Positions 54,406 to 63,164 of a stretch of DNA of 64,000 bases are shown here, in pieces. Below the pieces are notes generated by a model, which made no database searches, was not told the origin of the DNA, and worked only from the letters and a program-made list of their open reading frames with translations. Within the stretch, counting starts at the first letter, position 1. Each line of letters begins with the position of its first letter. Position numbers and translations under genes: made by a program. The stretch lies in assembly GCF_019802255.1 (NCBI RefSeq), contig NZ_JAHYSS010000003.1, forward strand, positions 434,001 to 498,000, in the 5' to 3' direction. The DNA is from Pedobacter polysacchareus (GTDB lineage Bacteria; Bacteroidota; Bacteroidia; Sphingobacteriales; Sphingobacteriaceae).

Positions 54406-54999
54406 ATGAAAAAGCAACTATTTGTAGTACTGGCATTGTTGGCCGTGCTGACTGCCTGTTCGCCTTACACCTACTATTCAGTGAGTAATCAACCACTGAA
54501 CACAGGTTATAAAACCTATGCCTGGATTCCTGAAGGCCAGTCTAAAACCACAAACGTCTATAATAACGACATTGCTACGGACCGGATTGTAGAAACAGCC
54601 AGTCAGGAACTGAACCAAAGGGGCTTAACAATGAACAATAAAAAACCCGACTTATTGGTTCGATATACAGCGATTGTAAACCGGGAAACCAGGATATATG
54701 ACGAGCCTGTTTATTACTATTCCCCATGGGGAATCGGTTCTAGAATGGGCTATTACTGGGGCAGGTCAGCTTACTATTACAACTACTACAGCCCTTTTCC
54801 AATATATGTTGGCAGCAGTCCAAGAAGAATAACTGTAAAAAAAGGCAGCATTATCATTGATCTCATAGATCGTAAAACATCTAAGGTCATCTGGAGAGGC
54901 TGGGCTGAGGGACTGGTAGATAATCCTGAGAAGGCAGTGAATGACTTGCCGCAAGTAGTCAGCAATATATTCAAGAAGTTTCCCTCAGAATTTCGTTAG
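54406..54999 (+). CDS. DUF4136 lipoprotein
   Basis: A 197-residue lipoprotein with lipobox LTAC (Cys18) and the DUF4136 domain: KTYAWIPEGQ near residue 43, RIVETASQELNQRGLTMNNKKPDLLVRYTA (about 62-91), then a tyrosine-rich stretch (YYYSPWGIGSRMGYYWGRS) and the closing GSIIIDLIDRKTSKVIWRGWAEG. The family is common in Bacteroidota and Proteobacteria; role unknown, presumed in the outer membrane or periplasm. It stands alone; the next gene, small, is convergent. Confidence 0.9.
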   Translation: MKKQLFVVLALLAVLTACSPYTYYSVSNQPLNTGYKTYAWIPEGQSKTTNVYNNDIATDRIVETASQELNQRGLTMNNKKPDLLVRYTAIVNRETRIYDEPVYYYSPWGIGSRMGYYWGRSAYYYNYYSPFPIYVGSSPRRITVKKGSIIIDLIDRKTSKVIWRGWAEGLVDNPEKAVNDLPQVVSNIFKKFPSEFR

Positions 55000-55022
55000 T
55001 CGTCCGCAGTTGATTCATCCTA

Positions 55023-55310
55023 CTATATTCTATTGGTTGCAATTTTGATTTGCTCGCCGATTTGCTGCACCACGTCCTGTTCCAGCAAAATCCCCGCATG
55101 TCCTGAGGTTTCATCATATTTATAAATTGGATGCGGAAAGGGATCCAGGTCATCCGCGGAGATGGCCTCCCAACTTTCTCCCTGCCCCATAAAAATCTCT
55201 CCAACAAGTGCGCCATGGTAGATTATTTTATAGCTGCCTGCTTCCTCTGGATGAATGTTTAAATCCAGTTTCTCATTTCCGATGGTGATCATTATATTAA
55301 ATGGATCCAT
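55023..55310 (-). CDS. Small hypothetical protein, paralogue of the divergent neighbour
   Basis: A 95-residue soluble protein (DPFNIMITIGNEKLDLNIHPE onward). It shares a plan with the product of 55448-55705: an N-terminal FNI strand, a beta hairpin, a SW motif and a terminal helix with V..IG..I. There is no signal peptide, membrane helix or known catalytic motif. The gene starts 137 bases from, and is divergent to, its paralogue. It is convergent with the DUF4136 gene, stops 23 bases apart. Confidence 0.65.
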   Translation of the reverse strand: MDPFNIMITIGNEKLDLNIHPEEAGSYKIIYHGALVGEIFMGQGESWEAISADDLDPFPHPIYKYDETSGHAGILLEQDVVQQIGEQIKIATNRI

Positions 55311-55447
55311 GATATTATTTTTGGTACTAGAAAAACAATCTTAGCAGCAAGTAGTTTCAGCACCTCAAAATTAAACGCGCAAGGAACCTTTAGCGAACTA
55401 ACAATTTAGCTTGCGGGTTGTTTATTTGATCAAACAACACGTTCATC

Positions 55448-55705
55448 ATGGATCATCAGGAAGAAAGCTTTAACATATCGGTAGAAATCAATCAGGGATT
55501 GGAGCCATTAACCTTCACAATTATTCCTGTAGATGATGCTTCGCTCAGTAATAAAGGGGCATTAAGTTTTAAAGTCACGAGAGACAAAGAAACATTGGCG
55601 ATCCTTAAATCCGATCAGCCTCATTCCTGGCAGCAGCTGGAAGGCAAATTAGATCAAAAAGATGTCAACGCAGTTGGCCTGGCTATTGACGCACATTATG
55701 GATAA
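55448..55705 (+). CDS. Small hypothetical protein, paralogue of the divergent neighbour
   Basis: An 85-residue soluble protein (ESFNISVEINQGLEPLTFTII onward). Compared with the divergent 95-residue protein it keeps the FNI start, the central beta strands, the SW pair (HSWQQLEGKL versus ESWEAISADD) and the closing V..I/A..I helix. No family name is known to me. A 7-bp inverted repeat (GTTGTTT/AAACAAC, 55417-55438) lies 9 bases before the start codon and could be an operator. Confidence 0.65.
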   Translation: MDHQEESFNISVEINQGLEPLTFTIIPVDDASLSNKGALSFKVTRDKETLAILKSDQPHSWQQLEGKLDQKDVNAVGLAIDAHYG

Positions 55706-55714
55706 TTTAAAAGA

Positions 55715-56503
55715 TTATCCACCAATCCTTTTAAGCTGAATAAACTTTGCCGAACATTCTCCAATTTTGGTATAAGCGTTCATGGAATTACCTGAATTCT
55801 GGATGGTAATTTCTCCATCACTTAAAAGGCCGCCAATGGATGTCGGCAGCGCCTGTGTTTCTTTTGACTCCGCATCAAGGTCGTCATCGCTGATTGCCCC
55901 CGTATTGTCTTCCCATTCAATTCCGTTGAAATTTATATAAACCAATTTTTCATCCAGGCTTCTGCTAAAAGTAACTTTTCCTTTTAAGGTCCTGACCGGA
56001 CTTACAAAATGGTAAACATACGAACCATTAACTTTTGAGATTTTTATAGTTAATGGACAACCAGATTCAGCATCAAATTTATAGGTGCCAACCAGCGTTT
56101 TAGGCAAAGTGGGAATGCTTTTATTGGTCTGCTTTAATTGGATTGGAAAGGTTTTTTTTATGGATAGATCCTCCCATTTGCCAAGAAAAGTATTACCTAT
56201 CAATTTCCCGCTAATTTTTGCCTTTTTTTTCTGCTGGTCATCTAACTCATATAGCAGCACATCGCCATTATGAATAGTTCCAATTAAGTTGATCTCTACG
56301 CCTATTTTATTATAATAATAGAAGCCAGTTATTTTACCGTTTATGCTTTTCAAGCTAAAAACAACATCAATTTTACGATTTATGCTACCTATAAAATTTT
56401 TATTAAAATCGACCTCTGCCAAATTGGTTTTACCAATGCTGTCTGATGCTTTTACTACACCTAAAATGCTGAGGAAAGCAAATAAGAAAAACAATCTCTT
56501 CAT
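55715..56503 (-). CDS. Exported hypothetical protein (262 aa)
   Basis: Signal peptide about residues 1-19 (cleaved near KAS), then a beta-rich sequence with a lipocalin- or avidin-like strand rhythm (GKITGFYYYNKIGVEINLIGTI, KKAKISGKLIGNTFLGKWEDL, VGTYKFDAESGCPLTIKI). No catalytic motif is evident. It is the last of three minus-strand genes (57556 to 55715) spaced by 4 and 14 bases, so probably co-transcribed with the lipoprotein and membrane genes upstream. Function unknown. Confidence 0.7.
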   Translation of the reverse strand: MKRLFFLFAFLSILGVVKASDSIGKTNLAEVDFNKNFIGSINRKIDVVFSLKSINGKITGFYYYNKIGVEINLIGTIHNGDVLLYELDDQQKKKAKISGKLIGNTFLGKWEDLSIKKTFPIQLKQTNKSIPTLPKTLVGTYKFDAESGCPLTIKISKVNGSYVYHFVSPVRTLKGKVTFSRSLDEKLVYINFNGIEWEDNTGAISDDDLDAESKETQALPTSIGGLLSDGEITIQNSGNSMNAYTKIGECSAKFIQLKRIGG

Positions 56504-56507
56504 GATA

Positions 56508-57035
56508 TTAATCTTTAAATTCTACCCAGTTTTTATGAAAAAAAATGGGGGTTAATATGACCTCATCCTTTATTAAATTTGCCTCTATAAAGTCGCCAGA
56601 CTTTCTAACATATTTCAGGCGTGTATTTTCCATTTCATTAGAAGAATAATAAGCCCCATACTCACAGCGATAAGGATTGTCTTTTACATCACTTGTAAAC
56701 ACGGATACCAATAGCAGTTTCCTTGAATTCGTATCGGGCTTCTGATAGCCAAAAATTTTATAGTCGGCTCTGATATTTCCGAAAATATTTAACGAACTGT
56801 CGCTTCTGTAGATGATCGCTTTTTGAATAAACTCTTCGTTAATTTCATTTTGAACATCCGCTTCAGTTTTTTCTATTTTCGTTGGAGCAGGCTTAACGGA
56901 ATCTCTTTTTATGGATTCTACCTGATTGTTATTAGTTGAGCCTGATGTATCTGCTAATGTAGTGGCGTTCTTTTTTTGAGTATCACCACATCCAAAAATG
57001 ACGAGCAGGAAAAGAAATAAGGGCAGCTTGTTCAT
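56508..57035 (-). CDS. Hypothetical lipoprotein (175 aa)
   Basis: A lipobox (IFGC, Cys16) and a disordered Thr/Ser/Lys/Glu-rich linker (about residues 18-65) precede a compact domain (about 66-175) beginning EFIQKAIIYRSDSSLNIFGN. Middle gene of a three-gene minus-strand set; starts 14 bases after the membrane-protein gene and stops 4 bases before the exported 262-residue protein. I do not recognise the family. Confidence 0.7.
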   Translation of the reverse strand: MNKLPLFLFLLVIFGCGDTQKKNATTLADTSGSTNNNQVESIKRDSVKPAPTKIEKTEADVQNEINEEFIQKAIIYRSDSSLNIFGNIRADYKIFGYQKPDTNSRKLLLVSVFTSDVKDNPYRCEYGAYYSSNEMENTRLKYVRKSGDFIEANLIKDEVILTPIFFHKNWVEFKD

Positions 57036-57049
57036 GTTGATGGTTCAGG

Positions 57050-57556
57050 CTAATTTTTATTATTAAAATATTGGTTGATTTCAAACATCCAATCTCCACC
57101 ATAAGCAAATAGCACACAAACAATGAACAGGATGATGGCATAAGCAATGATTTGTTTAAGCAGCTTGTAATTCTTGACTTCCTTTAAAAAGAAAAAATTA
57201 AAGAGCATAAATACGATCGCGGTAATCACACCTGAAGGGACACCTACCCAAACAGCGATAATGCTCGCAAATGCGGCAGCAGGATAAGCCAGATAAAACA
57301 CGACAGGCGCAATAATAGCGCTTAAAAAAAGAAGTAAAAATCCCTTATAAAAGTCTTTACCCAACAGACCAATCATCAGGAGCAACAGCGCCAGGAATAG
57401 GCCGAGAAAGGTATAGGTAAAATCCTCCAGGAAATTACTTTCTTCTTTTTGGATGGGGAAAATAACGCAGGTACTGATGAGGAGGGTAAAAATCCCTGCG
57501 ATCAGTATCACCTTTCTTGGAGTGGAAAAATTTGCTAGTAATTTTGTATTTATCAT
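57050..57556 (-). CDS. Hypothetical five-helix membrane protein (168 aa)
   Basis: Five predicted membrane helices (about residues 15-33, 47-66, 70-90, 92-118 and 132-150) and a short cytoplasmic C-terminus. No conserved motif is recognised. First gene of the three-gene set with two envelope proteins downstream, so a membrane-associated function is likely, but the sequence gives no more. The 202 bases between its start and the terminator of the histidine kinase gene hold nothing clear. Confidence 0.7.
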   Translation of the reverse strand: MINTKLLANFSTPRKVILIAGIFTLLISTCVIFPIQKEESNFLEDFTYTFLGLFLALLLLMIGLLGKDFYKGFLLLFLSAIIAPVVFYLAYPAAAFASIIAVWVGVPSGVITAIVFMLFNFFFLKEVKNYKLLKQIIAYAIILFIVCVLFAYGGDWMFEINQYFNNKN

Positions 57557-57718
57557 CAGTTTATGCTTGCGCTATAATAGTTATTTTTTTTTAAGTATGA
57601 TCATCTAACCACCTGATGCCAGATTCATTCATAAAGTACTATTTATTATAGATTTTATACCTGAATTCCAGGGTTACCGCTAGATTTAGTTCAGCCAATT
57701 ATGAATGGATATCAATTC

Positions 57719-57755
57719 AAAAACCTCGATGAAATGTGTATTTTATCGAGGTTTT
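57719..57755 (-). terminator. Terminator of the hybrid histidine kinase gene
   Basis: AAAACCTCGAT and ATCGAGGTTTT form an 11-bp perfect stem around a 14-base loop, 4 bases after the stop at 57759. On the minus strand the stem ends in TTTTT, then GAATTG. Confidence 0.85.
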
Positions 57756-57758
57756 AAA

Positions 57759-59522
57759 TCAACGGCGCATGGCCACCTTTTCCAGTTTTTCTCTGAGCTC
57801 ATCGGGATAAAAAGGTTTCAGCATAAAATCATCAAGATACTGGGATCCAGGATGCAGCTCCACAGAAATATCAATTGAAGCCGTTAAAGCGATGATATAA
57901 CTGCGGCTTTTGACCGGATCATTTAATTGCCGGATTCTTCTGGAAGCTTCAAACCCATCCATTACCGGCATATTAATATCCATGAATACCACATCGTAAT
58001 TCCCGTTTTCCACAGCCCTCAAAGCCTTTTGGCCATCCTGGGCAACATCACCTTTCAAATTCCACCTGGCCAGTGTTTTTTGCAAAACCATCACATTGAT
58101 TTCATTGTCTTCTGCAATTAAAATCCGCAAATGACTGATGTCGATATCCGCAGGTTTCAAACCTGGATTTTCCTGCTCCTTAGAATTTTCAACCTTCTTC
58201 ATACTGAGCTGAAACTTAAAAGTAGTCCCGTGTCCTTCCTGACTTTGAAAAGTCAATTCTCCACCATGTAGAAACACCAGTCTGCGGGCAATACTTAACC
58301 CAAGTCCGGTGCCATGATATTGCCTGTTATTATCATGTTTTGCACGAAAATAGGGTTCAAAAATATACCCAATTTGATTCTTAGGAATACCAATACCAGA
58401 ATCGCTCAGTTCAAATTTAATGGTACAGACGTCCTGGTTCAGTTCTTCGAGATGAACATTGATTTTAACAAATCCATGAGCTGTAAATTTAATGGCATTA
58501 CCGGCAAGGTTAAATAGGATCTGCGTTAATCGGCCTTTATCACCCAAAAGCAAAATTCCTTTCAAACGATCATCTATCACCAGGGAAAAATCAAGACCTT
58601 TTGCGGAAGACCTATATTTTAATGCCCCGTAAACATTTGTCAATAGCTGATCCAGGCGGAAAGCATGGAGCTCTAGCTTTTCCATTCCTGAATCCAGACG
58701 ATTAAAACTCAGAATATCATTTATAGTTGACATCAGGTTTTCAGCGGAAAAATGTAGAATGTCAAGGTTTTCCTTTTGCTCGGATTTTGGATCATTTTCC
58801 AAAAGCACATTGGTGATTCCAATCACTGCATTTAAAGGCGTACGAAGCTCATGAGACATGGTGGAGAGGAAGTTGGTTTTATCTTCCGCAATTTTCTGCG
58901 CTGACACCAAAGCATTTTTCAAATTGGCGGTCAGCAGCTGCTCTTTCTGGCTCGTACTTTTAAATGCCCTGAAAAAAAAGTAATGGATAAAAATCAGCAT
59001 CAGGAAATTAATGATGATGGAAAAATTATAAGAGTAAATATTTATGGACTGTGTAGCAAAGGGAAGTTCAAGCCTGTAAAATTGCTGGAGTGTAAATAAA
59101 ATCACCAGCGGCAAAGTATTTAACAAGGAATAGAACAGCCCCCAGCCTGCACCAAGGATATAAAATCCCCCAGTAACAATCATCATCACATATTGAACAG
59201 TCACAATATTGATCCCATTTTTAAGCAAAAGCAAGTTCGACAAAATGAAGCACGTTAAGCAAAAGATGAAATAATGTCCAACCTTTTTCCAGGGGACTTT
59301 CATAAAGATCATCACCAGTCCGAAAATGAAAAGCATCATTAAAATACTGATCCTATATAACAGGATATTATGCTCTGTGAAGAAGTACAAGGCAAAAAGC
59401 AGTACACTTAAAATAGAAAAGGCAGATAGTAACTGCACCAGAATCGCAATCCTTGCTCTGTTGAGCAGCGTGTGCTCCATTCTTAAAATTGCATCATATC
59501 TTTTAAAGAAGAAGCTGAACAT
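57759..59522 (-). CDS. Hybrid sensor histidine kinase/response regulator
   Basis: A 587-residue protein: about six N-terminal membrane helices (residues 20-195), a HisKA dimerisation domain with the H-box MSHELRTPLNAVIG (near 223), an HATPase domain with the N-box LAGNAIKFT and GTGLGLSIARRLV, and a C-terminal receiver domain (about 465-585) with the phosphoacceptor Asp in VVFMDINMPVMDG (near 513). The membrane part may be the sensor, as no periplasmic domain is evident. It is a stand-alone hybrid kinase of unknown signal; no separate regulator is next to it. Confidence 0.93.
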   Translation of the reverse strand: MFSFFFKRYDAILRMEHTLLNRARIAILVQLLSAFSILSVLLFALYFFTEHNILLYRISILMMLFIFGLVMIFMKVPWKKVGHYFIFCLTCFILSNLLLLKNGINIVTVQYVMMIVTGGFYILGAGWGLFYSLLNTLPLVILFTLQQFYRLELPFATQSINIYSYNFSIIINFLMLIFIHYFFFRAFKSTSQKEQLLTANLKNALVSAQKIAEDKTNFLSTMSHELRTPLNAVIGITNVLLENDPKSEQKENLDILHFSAENLMSTINDILSFNRLDSGMEKLELHAFRLDQLLTNVYGALKYRSSAKGLDFSLVIDDRLKGILLLGDKGRLTQILFNLAGNAIKFTAHGFVKINVHLEELNQDVCTIKFELSDSGIGIPKNQIGYIFEPYFRAKHDNNRQYHGTGLGLSIARRLVFLHGGELTFQSQEGHGTTFKFQLSMKKVENSKEQENPGLKPADIDISHLRILIAEDNEINVMVLQKTLARWNLKGDVAQDGQKALRAVENGNYDVVFMDINMPVMDGFEASRRIRQLNDPVKSRSYIIALTASIDISVELHPGSQYLDDFMLKPFYPDELREKLEKVAMRR

Positions 59523-59569
59523 CTGTTGAAAATTTCATGTATAACAGGCTGCAATATATTTTGTTCTAA

Positions 59570-60355
59570 TTACGTTTTCCTGCTCTCCAGCAATTCAATC
59601 CAAACTGGTGCATGATCACTTGACTTTTCCCAGCCACGCACTTCTTTATCCACGCCAGCTGACAATAGCCTGTCGGCCACTGCCTGATTTAATAAAAAAT
59701 GATCGAGCCGCAATCCGGCATCCCGTCCATAAGCATTCCGCATGTAGTCCCAAAACGTATAAATCCTTTCTGTAGGGTACAGCTCTCTAAGCGCATCTGT
59801 CCAGCCTTGCGCAACAAGCCTGGCAAAAGCAGCTCTGATCTCCTTTCTGAACAATGCATTGTCGACATATTTTTCTGGTTTATAGGTATCCAATTCAGTA
59901 GGGATGACATTGTAATCCCCGATTAACATCACAGGTAACTTTGTCGCCAGTAAGGTTTTTCCATGCGCTGCAAGGCGCTTGAACCATCGCAACTTATACT
60001 CAAACTTAGGTCCGGGGTAAGGGTTGCCATTGGGCAGATATAAACAGCCTATGACCATTCCGAATGTGAAGCCCTCCAGGTATCGGCTGTGCGTAAAGGA
60101 GTCATCCGCTCCAGGCAAATCATCCCGCAATTGCCGTATTGGTTCTTTTGATAAGATCGCTACCCCATTCCAGCTTTTTTCGCCTTTCCAAATCGAATGA
60201 TAGCCAGCCTCCTGAATCGCGGACTCCGGAAAATGCTGCTGTTCACATTTCAGTTCCTGTAAGCACACCACATCTGGCTGCGCCTGAGCCAGCCAGCGAA
60301 GTAAATTACTCAGGCGCCCCTTGATGCCATTGATGTTATAAGTTGCAATCTTCAT
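59570..60355 (-). CDS. xthA: Exodeoxyribonuclease III
   Basis: A 261-residue member of the exonuclease III/AP endonuclease family, with the conserved order TYNINGIKGRL (residues 4-14), VVCLQELKCE (about 28-37, Glu34 binding metal), IGDYNVIPTELD (metal and catalytic Asp/Asn, near 155), LRLDHFLLN and the final SDHAPVWIE with the catalytic His. It cuts at abasic sites and degrades 3' ends in base excision repair. Length and motifs fit the bacterial type. Nearest genes have no link. Confidence 0.95.
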   Translation of the reverse strand: MKIATYNINGIKGRLSNLLRWLAQAQPDVVCLQELKCEQQHFPESAIQEAGYHSIWKGEKSWNGVAILSKEPIRQLRDDLPGADDSFTHSRYLEGFTFGMVIGCLYLPNGNPYPGPKFEYKLRWFKRLAAHGKTLLATKLPVMLIGDYNVIPTELDTYKPEKYVDNALFRKEIRAAFARLVAQGWTDALRELYPTERIYTFWDYMRNAYGRDAGLRLDHFLLNQAVADRLLSAGVDKEVRGWEKSSDHAPVWIELLESRKT

Positions 60356-60368
60356 TTATAAATTAATG

Positions 60369-60557
60369 TTACAAGCCCCGGTTGTTGATCAGGTATTCCT
60401 TGATCTTTAACTCATCATCACCGACTATCCCACGAGCTTCAGCAATTGCTTTTTCGTCGACATTTTCTTTTTGCATCAACTCCGAAATGATTTCTCCTGG
60501 TCGTTTGTCCTCTTCAGGGATCCCTGGCTTGTTGCCCGTATTTTTTTGCTCTTCCAT
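60369..60557 (-). CDS. Small acidic hypothetical protein
   Basis: A 62-residue hydrophilic protein, rich in Glu and Lys, starting MEEQKNTGNKPGIPEEDKRPGE with a short predicted helix at VDEKAIAEARGIVGDD and a C-terminal KEYLINNRGL. It may be co-transcribed with the exonuclease gene 13 bases downstream. No domain is recognised. The 174 bases before it hold no clear gene. Confidence 0.6.
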   Translation of the reverse strand: MEEQKNTGNKPGIPEEDKRPGEIISELMQKENVDEKAIAEARGIVGDDELKIKEYLINNRGL

Positions 60558-60731
60558 ATCTTATTTGTTTAACTTGTAACATCCCATGGGAAACAATAGT
60601 TTTTCATTAGCCAGGTAATAACAAACAAACTATTAAACTGGGCATCAAGCAAATCCATAACCGCGAGGTTTTTTGAAAAACAAGACCTGTATTTAGCTGT
60701 TATTAATCAGCCAACATTCAGACGATAGAAA

Positions 60732-61193
60732 ATGAGCGTAATCCTTGGAATAGAAAAACTTAAAAATCAGTTAGATGAGCAGCAGCTCGACTTATTAGAA
60801 CAGGCTGCCGAAATTCACAAACAGCAGTCAAACATTACTTTCTGCATCCTTGTTGTGGAAGCGGATTCGATACAAATTGAAACCAGTCAGGCAGAAAACC
60901 GATCTGGAAAATACGCCAAAGAGGCTTCCCTGGTGAAAAGAACCCATGAGGTTTTTGACAAATGGCTCCCTAAATTTGATATCCAGGTCATTCCAGCAAC
61001 CTATATGCCCTCCCCAACCAGTGTAGTTAATCCTAAATGGCTGGAACAAAAGATGGAAGAGAAAGGAGTACGTATCAAGCAGATCGCTTTTGATACCGGT
61101 GTAGATCGCGAAAGCATTGCAGACTGGGTATCAGGAAAAAGATCAATGAGCCAGATTGTAAAGGCAATGTTTTACTATTACCTCAGCAAATAA
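60732..61193 (+). CDS. Small HTH-containing hypothetical protein (153 aa)
   Basis: The first 100 residues (QAAEIHKQQSNITFCILVVEADSIQIE...) do not match a family I know. The last 45 residues (about 107-153) look like a Cro/C1-type helix-turn-helix: WLEQKMEEKGVRIKQIAFDTG, then VDRESIADWVSGKRSMSQIVKAM, with the GVDRESIADWVSGKR turn typical of lambda-repressor-like domains. A DNA-binding role is therefore likely. It lies 58 bases before the MaoC-type gene on the same strand. Confidence 0.7.
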   Translation: MSVILGIEKLKNQLDEQQLDLLEQAAEIHKQQSNITFCILVVEADSIQIETSQAENRSGKYAKEASLVKRTHEVFDKWLPKFDIQVIPATYMPSPTSVVNPKWLEQKMEEKGVRIKQIAFDTGVDRESIADWVSGKRSMSQIVKAMFYYYLSK

Positions 61194-61251
61194 TGATATA
61201 TTGCTAATGCTACAATTTTGATAATTATTACAGACAAACCGCTCATACTTA

Positions 61252-61710
61252 ATGAAAATTATTAACAGTTTCGAAGAATACAAATCCTACCTAGGGAAAG
61301 AAATAGGTATTTCCAACTGGCATACGATTGATCAGCAGCAGATCAACAAATTCGCTGATGCCACGCTTGATCATCAATGGATCCACGTAGATCCGGAGAA
61401 AGCGGTGAAAGACGGTCCATTCGGGGGTACCATCGCCCATGGTTATTTAACCTTATCGTTAATACCTTACCTCTGGAAGCAGATTGCCGACGTGCGTAAC
61501 ATCAAAATGGAAATCAATTATGGCATTGAGAGTTTCAAGTTTGGACAGCCAGTTCTGGTAAATAGTGAGGTGCAATTAAAGGCAAAACTAATTTCAATTG
61601 CGGATTTAAGAGGCGTAACCAAGGTCGTCATCGAGGCTACCTTAAACATAAATGGGCAGGCTAAGCCGGCTTATAACGGTAATGTCGTTTTTCTTTATCA
61701 CTTTATTTAA
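61252..61710 (+). CDS. MaoC-family hydratase/dehydratase
   Basis: A 152-residue hot-dog-fold protein. The hydratase motif FADATLDHQWIHVDPEKA (about residues 35-52) carries the catalytic Asp and His of the MaoC/R-specific enoyl-CoA hydratase family, and GPFGGTIAHGYLTLSL follows. It probably adds or removes water from acyl-CoA esters; the exact substrate is unknown. A convergent histidine kinase gene follows with a shared terminator. Confidence 0.92.
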   Translation: MKIINSFEEYKSYLGKEIGISNWHTIDQQQINKFADATLDHQWIHVDPEKAVKDGPFGGTIAHGYLTLSLIPYLWKQIADVRNIKMEINYGIESFKFGQPVLVNSEVQLKAKLISIADLRGVTKVVIEATLNINGQAKPAYNGNVVFLYHFI

Positions 61711-61732
61711 TTACGCGTTACAGATGAAAAAA

Positions 61733-61756
61733 CCTCAAGAAATGCATTTCTTGAGG
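61733..61756. terminator. Bidirectional terminator (perfect 24-base palindrome)
   Basis: CCTCAAGAAATG and CATTTCTTGAGG are perfect reverse complements with no separate loop. TTTTCTTTATTTT follows on the plus strand and TTTTTTCATC on the minus strand. It serves the convergent MaoC-type and GAF kinase genes. Confidence 0.9.
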
Positions 61757-61777
61757 TTTTCTTTATTTTGTATTCCG

Positions 61778-62995
61778 TTAAGCGGGAATCTTTTGAAAAG
61801 GTATGCTCAGCTTAAAACAAGCGCCTGATCCCTCCAGATTGGAAATGTGCATGGTCCCACCTAAACCTCGTACGAGATGCTTCACCAAATCCAGTCCGAA
61901 GCCATAGCCTTTTTCACCACAGGTTCCGTTAGTACTGGAAAGGCTTCCCTCTTCGAGGTGCTGAAGCGCCTCTTCGCTGATGCCCGCACCTGTGTCTGAG
62001 ATCATCAAGTCCAGTAAATGCTGGTTTTCTTGTTCGATTAAACTCATATCTACTTTAACCAGGCCACTTTCCGGAGTAAATTTGATCGCATTGGAAATCA
62101 GATTACCTGCAATTTGCAGCAGTTTATTTTTCGGGAAAGCGAATAAGGCATCCCCTTCGTTCAGCTGTATGTTCAGGCGAATGCCTTTATTTTTAGCCTG
62201 GCCGCCATAAAGGTCTTCCAATTTGCATTTAAATACATTCAGGTTGACTTCATTTTGTGCCAATTTTTTCCCTTGCTCATCTTCTGTCAGGATTTCATCG
62301 GCTAATTCCAGCAGTGATTTGCTGCTTTTGTGAATCAATTGAATAAATTCCAGTACTTCGCTCAGGTTGTTTTCATTGCCTTGCTGAACGATGATGCTAG
62401 ACAAGCCAATGATGCCTGCCAGTGGTCCACGAATATCATGCGCAACTTTACTTTTTATTTCATTGGCATTTTTCACCTGCCCTTTCAATTCCTTTATTGC
62501 CTGATAAGTTTGAATGCGGTTGATCACCTGATCGGCAATAATTTTCAGCATTTCAATCTTCTCAGGGCTCATATTTTTAGGTTGAGTGTCTACGACACAT
62601 AAAGAACCTATCTGATACCCCTGAGGATCTGTAATCGGCACCCCCAAATAATACCTCAGTGACATCGGTGGCTTGGTAAAATCTTTATCTTCAAATCGCT
62701 TATCAATTGATAAATCGCAGACTTCAAATTGCGATTCTCCCATAATGGTATATTGACATAGTGATTCTTCTCTAGGCACTTGCTGTATTTCCAGCCCATG
62801 ACCGGAAATCGTCCATGTGGTATAGGAGTCTATGAGGTTGATCAGCGAAATTCCGGTTCCCGCTACTTTAGCAGCGAGCATGGCTAAATCTTTAAATTCT
62901 TTAGATAGTTCGGAATAATCCAGGTCAAGCTCAGATAAGCTCAATAGTCTTTGCATCTCATTTTGAGGCAAGGGAAAAGTTTCTTTTAGCATCAT
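61778..62995 (-). CDS. GAF-domain sensor histidine kinase
   Basis: I take the start at 62995 (MMLKETFPLPQ...); the longer frame from 63040 adds a hydrophobic run (MILLVSILILCRYKE) that is less likely to be coding. The protein has an N-terminal GAF domain (about residues 20-165), a HisKA domain with the H-box KVAHDIRGPLAGIIGL, and an HATPase domain with N-box NLISNAIKFTPESG, then GYGFGLDLVKHLVRGLG. GAF kinases sense small ligands or redox state in the cytoplasm. No cognate response regulator is adjacent. Confidence 0.9.
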   Translation of the reverse strand: MMLKETFPLPQNEMQRLLSLSELDLDYSELSKEFKDLAMLAAKVAGTGISLINLIDSYTTWTISGHGLEIQQVPREESLCQYTIMGESQFEVCDLSIDKRFEDKDFTKPPMSLRYYLGVPITDPQGYQIGSLCVVDTQPKNMSPEKIEMLKIIADQVINRIQTYQAIKELKGQVKNANEIKSKVAHDIRGPLAGIIGLSSIIVQQGNENNLSEVLEFIQLIHKSSKSLLELADEILTEDEQGKKLAQNEVNLNVFKCKLEDLYGGQAKNKGIRLNIQLNEGDALFAFPKNKLLQIAGNLISNAIKFTPESGLVKVDMSLIEQENQHLLDLMISDTGAGISEEALQHLEEGSLSSTNGTCGEKGYGFGLDLVKHLVRGLGGTMHISNLEGSGACFKLSIPFQKIPA

Positions 62996-63164
62996 TTCTT
63001 TATAACGGCACAATATTAGTATACTTACTAATAGTATCAAGTTTTAGAGCTAAAATTACCTATTATATTCCAGAGATCCTGTCAAATGCATCATTTCAGC
63101 ATGTCTCCGACCTCCAGATCACTTAACTGGAGCATGAAGTTAAAGATATTGGTCCTTCATTCTG

